Origin: Candidatus Uhrbacteria bacterium
GTDB lineage: Bacteria > Patescibacteriota > Patescibacteriia > UBA9934 > GWF2-40-263
DNA length: 10,323 nucleotides
Assembly (NCBI GenBank): GCA_016208545.1
Contig: JACQXU010000046.1
Coordinates: forward strand, 1-10,323
Reading direction: 5' to 3'
The position numbers and the translations under genes are program-made. The notes beneath the pieces were generated by a model. It saw only the letters and a program-made list of their open reading frames with translations. It ran no database searches and was not told where the DNA came from. This document shows, piece by piece, positions 6,451 through 10,323 of the stretch (its first letter is position 1; each line of letters starts with the position of its first letter).

Positions 6451-8235
6451 TCAGACAACCTCCTTGAAGATCCTCTCAATTTGCGCGACTGCGATCGGAT
6501 GATAGCCGGAACGCGCACGATCAAACACTTCACGCGCCCAATCGAGCCACTCGGGACACTTTACCGCGGCACGGTAGAGCGGAAGAATGTACTTCATCCT
6601 ACCAACCGTTGTCAGAAGCGATTCTACTTCCTGTTGGATTATTTCATCCCTGTACCCGATTTCAAGGCAAAGCAGAAGGTACGACCAGCGAACCTCGATG
6701 TTCGGGATATGTGCCAACCCGAATTGTTCAAGCTGTTTTCCGTAGCTTGCTGGAACGTTGCGCGAGAGCGATTGAAGGTACAAGACCCACTGCAGTGGAC
6801 TCCACGAACGAGTTTCAATCGGAACAACTTCGTATTCTGCGTCAGCCATTGCGACTCTGGCTTTTTCCGAGATTATCAACGAAGTGTTGCCAGGCATCCC
6901 TATTCCATCAACCCAATCAGTGAAACCCACCCGATCTAGGGCTCCTGGCAACTCTTCAGCCACGAAGTCGAGGAATTTCTGTGTGCTGATAGAAGTGAAT
7001 CGGAATCGCTCGATGTAGCGCCGAACGAACTTGTCGAAACTCTCACGTCCAACTGCGAGCTCGAGCTCGCGGATGAAGTGAGCGCCCTTTGAGTACGGAA
7101 CATGCGAGAATACATCGTCAAGATCATCGTCACAAGTGAGAGCAACACGAAGCTTTGTCCAAGCTCCTTTTCCAGATTCGGTGAGACGCTTTAGGTCTCG
7201 ATAAAGATCACGATACTGCACTGCGATGTGCAAGCTAACCTCATCCTCTCCGAACAATGCTTCAAGAAGTCTCCACTCAAACCAAGTTGTCCAGCCTTCA
7301 TTCAGCCAGAAGTCGCCCCAGTTTGAATTTGTGATCAGGTTTCCAGTCCACGAGTGAGCGAGCTCGTGCCAGACCACATAAGTCATAGAACAGTCGCCAA
7401 CAACGATCGTTGGTGAAAGGAACGCAAGTCGCGGATTCTCCATTCCGCCGTACGGGAACGAAGGCGGAAGCACGAGCATGTCGAACCGTTCCCATTCGTA
7501 AGGTCCGGCCAGACGCTCGGCCACGCCCATAACGCGTCCGATATCTTTGAACTCGTTTGCCGCGGCCTCGACCATTTCGTGCTCGGCGTATACGCGACAA
7601 CGATCCGTGATATCTCTTGCTTCCAACTCGCCAACAGCGAGCGAAACGAGATACGCAGGAATCGGCTGACGCATTATCCATTCATCTACCGCCGACATTG
7701 CTTCTTTACTTCCTCCTTCAAACCTACCGATTAAGTGCGCACCCATTACCGCGCGCAATTCTTTCAGAATTGTGATTTTCGCGGAGAAAGTGAAGCGAAC
7801 TTCAGGTGTGTCCTGACACGGCAAGAAACTTCTTGTGTGCAAGCACTGACCTTGAGTGAACATGAATGGATGGCGTTTGCCGCTTGTCTGCTCTGGAGTA
7901 AGCCACTGCAGACCAGACGCATTTGGACTTGTGCTATACCAAATCCAAATTTCTCTGCTTTCCGGAACTACGAATTGGATTCCACCACCGAGAACAGAAT
8001 GACTCGGCAATTGCGTGTAATGAAGCTGTTCGAAATTCTCATCCTCGAAGGACAGGATACTGATGTCGCGAAGATCGAGAGTCGTTTCTCCAGCCGCATC
8101 GAATTGTATGTGAGCTCTGCACTTCAAGACATGTTGCTTGAAGTTCACTTCCACCCACCATTCAACATTCGTCATCTTCGGCTGGCCAGGAACGTAATGT
8201 GAATGAGGATCACCGCGAACAGGTTCGTCTGCCAT
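6451..8235 (-). CDS. M1-family zinc aminopeptidase, leukotriene-A4-hydrolase-like
   Basis: 594 residues, close to the 610 of human LTA4H. The N-terminal beta domain (about 1-200) carries TQGQCLHTRSFLPCQDTP (127-144), typical of the LTA4H subgroup. The catalytic domain has GGMEN (263-267) and HELAH, with zinc ligands His290, His294 and Glu313 (in LNEGW), catalytic Glu291, and Tyr381 in VPYSKG as likely transition-state tyrosine. The helical C-terminal domain (about 460-594) keeps GRMK (545-548), matching the substrate-carboxylate Arg/Lys pair of LTA4H. There is no signal peptide, so it is probably a cytoplasmic exopeptidase. The start at 8235 follows AGGAGGT. It is 26 nt after smpB, likely one operon. 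Sampled 60-nt lines here have 53-60 percent GC versus 42-45 in the membrane-protein genes, which hints at a different origin. Confidence 0.93.
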   Translation of the reverse strand: MADEPVRGDPHSHYVPGQPKMTNVEWWVEVNFKQHVLKCRAHIQFDAAGETTLDLRDISILSFEDENFEQLHYTQLPSHSVLGGGIQFVVPESREIWIWYSTSPNASGLQWLTPEQTSGKRHPFMFTQGQCLHTRSFLPCQDTPEVRFTFSAKITILKELRAVMGAHLIGRFEGGSKEAMSAVDEWIMRQPIPAYLVSLAVGELEARDITDRCRVYAEHEMVEAAANEFKDIGRVMGVAERLAGPYEWERFDMLVLPPSFPYGGMENPRLAFLSPTIVVGDCSMTYVVWHELAHSWTGNLITNSNWGDFWLNEGWTTWFEWRLLEALFGEDEVSLHIAVQYRDLYRDLKRLTESGKGAWTKLRVALTCDDDLDDVFSHVPYSKGAHFIRELELAVGRESFDKFVRRYIERFRFTSISTQKFLDFVAEELPGALDRVGFTDWVDGIGMPGNTSLIISEKARVAMADAEYEVVPIETRSWSPLQWVLYLQSLSRNVPASYGKQLEQFGLAHIPNIEVRWSYLLLCLEIGYRDEIIQQEVESLLTTVGRMKYILPLYRAAVKCPEWLDWAREVFDRARSGYHPIAVAQIERIFKEVV

Positions 8236-8240
8236 TTTGG

Positions 8241-8248
8241 CACCTCCT
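8241..8248 (-). promoter_or_regulatory. Ribosome binding site that sets the aminopeptidase start
   Basis: On the minus strand AGGAGGTG lies 5 nt before the ATG at 8235. It rules out the in-frame ATG at 8265, which would add ten residues, overlap the smpB stop and lack such a site. This is the strongest Shine-Dalgarno in the window. Confidence 0.8.
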
Positions 8249-8261
8249 GAACAAAACCCTA

Positions 8262-8705
8262 TCACTCCTTCATCTTTTCGCGCAAGTGTCGTTCAATATC
8301 TCTTTTTTTGATAGTTTCGCGCTTCTCATATTTCTTTTTTCCGCGAGCCACAGCAAATTCAAGCTTCACCAAATTGCCTTTTAGATAAAGACTTATGGGA
8401 ATAAGCGTCAAACCCTCGGCTTTTCTCTTACCGATTAGCCTATTCAACTCGCGTTTGTGAATTAGAACTTTTCGATCGCGTGTTGGATCATATTCTTGTT
8501 GAACTCCAGCGGCCGGAGGATATTTTGAAATGTGAGAGTTCTTCAGCCAAAGCGTTGTGCCTCGAATGTCGAGAAATGCGCCTTTGAGCTGAACCGATCC
8601 GGCTTTTGCCGATTTAACCTCTGGCCCAGTCAAAACCAAACCTCCCTCGAATTTATCAAGGAGTTCGTAATCAAACCGCGCGTGTTTGTTTATGACTAGT
8701 GACAT
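8262..8705 (-). CDS. smpB: SsrA-binding protein SmpB
   Basis: SmpB binds the tRNA-like end of tmRNA and delivers it to stalled ribosomes. At 147 residues it is full length. It has the opening NKHARFDYEL (6-15), GPEVKSAKAG (27-36), the YDPTRDRKVLIHKRE box (about 72-86), and the basic C-terminal part ARGKKKYEKRETIKKRD with a Lys/Arg-rich tail that enters the mRNA channel. The ATG at 8705 follows GGAG at 7 nt. The tmRNA gene is 1.9 kb away on the other strand. A weak extended -10 (TGGCATAAT on the minus strand, 8772-8780) could serve as promoter and would overlap the divergent infC leader. Confidence 0.96.
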   Translation of the reverse strand: MSLVINKHARFDYELLDKFEGGLVLTGPEVKSAKAGSVQLKGAFLDIRGTTLWLKNSHISKYPPAAGVQQEYDPTRDRKVLIHKRELNRLIGKRKAEGLTLIPISLYLKGNLVKLEFAVARGKKKYEKRETIKKRDIERHLREKMKE

Positions 8706-8731
8706 ACTTGAACTCCACTTTACACGAATGC

Positions 8732-8760
8732 TTGTATTTTTTCACTGTTTTACCTATACT
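8732..8760 (+). promoter_or_regulatory. infC promoter
   Basis: TTGTAT (8732-8737), 17-nt spacer, TATACT (8755-8760). The start of transcription would fall near 8767, so the RNA begins almost directly with the structured leader. Confidence 0.65.
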
Positions 8761-8773
8761 GCCATCATCAAAT

Positions 8774-8918
8774 TATGCCAGGTAGGACAACAATGATCTA
8801 TCACCTGTCCTCCCAAGCATTAACATAATTCGTTCGACACTCTACGTTAGGAGTCGTATAAATGACAGTCAAAGAAACACCAACAAATGTAAATATCATT
8901 GTTGTACTACCGGGTATG
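8774..8918 (+). promoter_or_regulatory. Structured leader RNA before infC, copy A
   Basis: The sequence recurs before rpmI (9503-9647) with no gap; I count 108 of 138 identical positions from GGTAGG to the ATG. The 5' arm 8775-8797 and 3' arm 8895-8917 are complementary at 21 of 23 positions (one of them G-U). That helix takes in the first two bases of the ATG. An alternative hairpin pairs 8775-8789 with 8806-8820 (ATGC/GCAT, GG/CC and AGGACA/TGTCCT). GCATT (8817-8821) can also pair with AATGT (8886-8890) when the long helix forms. No Shine-Dalgarno is visible. Translational control is inferred. L20 is the known autoregulator of this operon in E. coli and B. subtilis, but the ligand here is unknown. 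Confidence 0.75.
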
Positions 8919-9467
8919 CGTATTCATCGCCATCGCCAAAGAAAATCAGCATTAAACATCCAAAAATATCGAGCGAATGATCGTATTCGTAGCGAAGAAG
9001 TCCGCGTCATTGACGAAAATGGTCAAATGCTTGGCGTTATGCCGACGTCTAAAGCTGTTGCGTTAGCTCAAGAAAAAGAACTCGACTTGGTTGAAGTGTC
9101 GCCGCTTGCGACTCCGCCAGTTTGTAGAATCTTGGACCACGGTCAATTCAAATATCAAAAAGAAAAAGAAGCAAAAAAACAAAAAGCGCAATCAAAAGAA
9201 GTTGACATGAAAGTAATTCGTCTTTCTGTGCGAATCGGAGATCATGATTTGGAAGTTAGGTTGAATCAGGCTGGCAAATTTTTGGACCGTGGCGATAAAG
9301 TGAAAGTCGAGCTTCCAATGCGCGGACGCGAAAAAACGCATCGAGACGTTGCTGAAGAAGTTATGAAACGGTTTGTTGAAGGTTTGCGAGTGAATTATAA
9401 ACTTCGAGTTGATGAGGAATTGAAGTATTTGGGAGGACGATTTTCGATAGTTGTTGCCAAATCTTGA
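8916..9467 (+). CDS. infC: Translation initiation factor IF-3
   Basis: IF3 binds the 30S subunit, blocks early 50S joining and checks the start codon and initiator tRNA. 183 residues from the chosen start. The N-terminal domain (about 18-85) has YRANDRIRSEEVRVIDENGQ, LGVM, and LDLVEVSPLATPPVCRILDHG. A Lys-rich linker follows (about 88-105), then the C-terminal domain with IRLSVRIGDHDLEVRL, KFLDRGDKVKVEL and MRGREKTH. The ATG at 8916 is chosen because it matches the rpmI start at the end of the duplicated leader. The in-frame ATG at 8862 lies inside the leader, and the matching position of the other copy has no ATG. The start is an ordinary AUG, unlike the AUU of E. coli infC. The basic N-terminus (RIHRHRQRK) is somewhat extended. 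Confidence 0.95.
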   Translation: MRIHRHRQRKSALNIQKYRANDRIRSEEVRVIDENGQMLGVMPTSKAVALAQEKELDLVEVSPLATPPVCRILDHGQFKYQKEKEAKKQKAQSKEVDMKVIRLSVRIGDHDLEVRLNQAGKFLDRGDKVKVELPMRGREKTHRDVAEEVMKRFVEGLRVNYKLRVDEELKYLGGRFSIVVAKS

Positions 9468-9492
9468 CAGTAAATGAGCATTTCTTTATACT
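9464..9492 (+). promoter_or_regulatory. Internal promoter for rpmI-rplT
   Basis: A perfect TTGACA (9464-9469), a 17-nt spacer, then TATACT (9487-9492). The -35 box overlaps the infC stop codon (TGA, 9465-9467). This is the best promoter match in the window and gives rpmI-rplT a transcript of its own, beginning just before leader copy B. Confidence 0.8.
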
Positions 9493-9502
9493 TCGGACGC
9501 GA

Positions 9503-9647
9503 TATGCCCGGTAGGACAACAATGATCAGTCTCCTGTCCTGCCGTGCATTTACATAGATAGTACGCCGGCCTACGTAGGGTGTCGTTACAGCGTCAGTTA
9601 AAGAAATACTAACAGATGCAAAAATCATTGTTGTACTACCGGGTATG
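9503..9647 (+). promoter_or_regulatory. Structured leader RNA before rpmI, copy B
   Basis: Same length and layout as the infC leader. The long helix pairs 9504-9526 with 9624-9646 at 22 of 23 positions (one G-U) and would bury the rpmI start codon. The competing hairpin is better here than in copy A: 9504-9518 pairs with 9535-9549 with one mismatch and one wobble. GCATT (9546-9550) can pair with GATGC (9615-9619). The two bases that differ from copy A in this last helix keep it paired through G-U/G-C exchange, which supports a conserved RNA fold. No Shine-Dalgarno precedes the ATG. Confidence 0.78.
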
Positions 9648-9833
9648 AAAATCAAAACACACAAAGCCGTTTCAAAACGGTTCAAAGTCACAAAAACTGG
9701 AAAAGTCCTCAAACGTTATTGCGGACAGGATCATTTTAATAGCCGAGATCCAGGAAAAATAACACGCAAGAAACGTCGTGACAAAACTTTTGTTTCGCAC
9801 GCAAAGGCTGTAAAAACTTTAATCGCAAACTAA
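9645..9833 (+). CDS. rpmI: 50S ribosomal protein L35 (bL35)
   Basis: 62 residues, very basic and normal in length. Family pattern: KIKTHKAVSKRFKVTKTGK (2-20), then the LKRYCGQDHF region with a Cys/His-containing turn, KKRRDK (42-47) and a C-terminal VSHAKAVKTLI. It begins exactly at the 3' end of leader copy B. rplT follows after a single base, so L20 is probably translated by coupling from the L35 cistron. Confidence 0.96.
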   Translation: MKIKTHKAVSKRFKVTKTGKVLKRYCGQDHFNSRDPGKITRKKRRDKTFVSHAKAVKTLIAN

Positions 9834-9834
9834 T

Positions 9835-10179
9835 ATGCCACGAGTAAAACGAGGAGTCCAGCACGTCAAACGACGCAAAAGTCTGCTCTCAAAAACAAAA
9901 GGAATGATGTGGCGACGAAAGTCGAGTATCCGTGTGGCACGGCCTGCGATGCTTAAAGCCGGCGCTTACGCATATCGCGATCGTCGCAATAAAAAGCGAG
10001 CGTTTCGAAGACTTTGGCAAGTTCGCCTGAATGCCGCGCTTCGTCCAATGGAAACCACATACAGCCGATTCATTGATGGATTGAAAAAGGCTGGTATCAT
10101 GCTTGATCGAAAAATTCTATCAACGCTTGCAAAAGATCATCCGGAAGTATTCAAAAAAGTGGTTGAAGCAGTAAAATAG
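9835..10179 (+). CDS. rplT: 50S ribosomal protein L20 (bL20)
   Basis: 114 residues, normal length. Hallmarks are PRVKRGVQHVKRRKSLL (2-18), KGMMWRRKSS (about 22-31), AYAYRDRRNKKRAFRRLW (44-61), QVRLNAALR (62-70), YSRFIDGLKKAGIMLDRKIL (76-95) and LAKDHPEVF. L20 is an early 23S rRNA assembly protein and, in E. coli and B. subtilis, represses its own operon by binding the leader mRNA. That makes it the first candidate ligand for the two leaders here. There is no Shine-Dalgarno; the start is one base after the rpmI stop. Confidence 0.97.
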   Translation: MPRVKRGVQHVKRRKSLLSKTKGMMWRRKSSIRVARPAMLKAGAYAYRDRRNKKRAFRRLWQVRLNAALRPMETTYSRFIDGLKKAGIMLDRKILSTLAKDHPEVFKKVVEAVK

Positions 10180-10208
10180 TTGACAAAATAGCACTTCTGT
10201 GCTATTTT
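10180..10208 (+). promoter_or_regulatory. Possible promoter overlapping the rplT terminator
   Basis: A perfect TTGACA (10180-10185) lies 17 nt from TATTTT (10203-10208, 4/6). The spacer is the terminator hairpin itself. It could drive the short reading frame at 10254. The match may be partly accidental because the T tract of the terminator supplies the -10. Confidence 0.4.
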
Positions 10209-10209
10209 T
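10185..10209 (+). terminator. Rho-independent terminator of infC-rpmI-rplT
   Basis: AAAATAGCAC (10185-10194), loop TTCT, GTGCTATTTT (10199-10208), followed by T/G-rich sequence. It begins 6 nt after the rplT stop codon. The 10-bp stem is AT-rich at its base and gives a U tract on the RNA. Confidence 0.8.
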
Positions 10210-10253
10210 GTTTGTTCCGGAATGGGTTCCGGACAAGAATTGGAGGATTTCCA

Positions 10254-10323
10254 ATGGGATATTCGCTGTTATTGGTCCAGCGACCCTTAACGGTAGGGGT
10301 CGGGTTCATGGTTCTTCTTCACA
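10254..10323 (+). CDS. Start of an unidentified reading frame, cut by the window edge
   Basis: An ATG at 10254 follows GGAGG (10242-10246) at a good distance. The frame is open for 23 codons to the end of the window (MGYSLLLVQRPLTVGVGF...). The Shine-Dalgarno lies in a small hairpin, TTGGA-ggatt-TCCAA (10240-10254), and a TCCGGA...TCCGGA hairpin precedes it (10216-10233), so the unit may have a regulated leader. The product is not recognised; it could be a leader peptide or a normal gene. Confidence 0.35.
   Translation, partial: MGYSLLLVQRPLTVGVGFMVLLH

Overview
The window looks like a chromosomal segment of a Patescibacteria/CPR-type bacterium with moderate GC. The genes are compact and some overlap by 4 nt. 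Many lack a Shine-Dalgarno sequence. Several membrane proteins are unrecognised, there is a free-standing four-helix-bundle (S23/IVP-type) gene, and the intergenic spaces are full of short palindromic repeats. UGA is read as stop (for example at the ends of infC and smpB), so the UGA-glycine code of Gracilibacteria/Absconditabacteria does not apply. The lineage is inferred from gene content only.

Layout. Positions 1-517 hold no convincing gene, only palindromic repeats and GAAGCTGAAG-type repeat tracts. From 518 to 5782 everything is on the minus strand. In transcription order it runs: an AI-2E-type permease (start 5782), two single-span membrane proteins joined to it by ATGA stop/start overlaps, a multi-span membrane protein, an HtrA-like PDZ protein that appears to have lost two catalytic residues, a Wzz-like two-span protein, and the four-helix-bundle protein. 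Palindromic repeats fill most gaps after the first three genes; one is a good terminator just before the Wzz-like gene. At 5874-6387 a plus-strand promoter drives a complete tmRNA gene (ssrA) that ends in a bidirectional terminator. Convergent to it, on the minus strand, are smpB and an LTA4H-like M1 aminopeptidase. From 8732 on, the plus strand carries infC, rpmI and rplT, followed by a terminator and the start of another transcription unit.

The most interesting signal is a duplicated RNA leader. About 140 nt directly before the infC start codon recur, without a gap and about 78 percent identical by hand count, directly before the rpmI start codon. Each copy follows its own promoter. The two ends of each leader are complementary over 23 positions, and that helix would bury the start codon. 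The 5' arm can instead form a local hairpin, so the two folds exclude each other. This looks like a translational switch used twice in one ribosomal-protein locus, and it may be undescribed.

Functionally the window combines initiation (IF3), 50S assembly (L35, L20), ribosome rescue (tmRNA and SmpB) and peptide turnover (aminopeptidase) with a block of envelope proteins of mostly unknown role.
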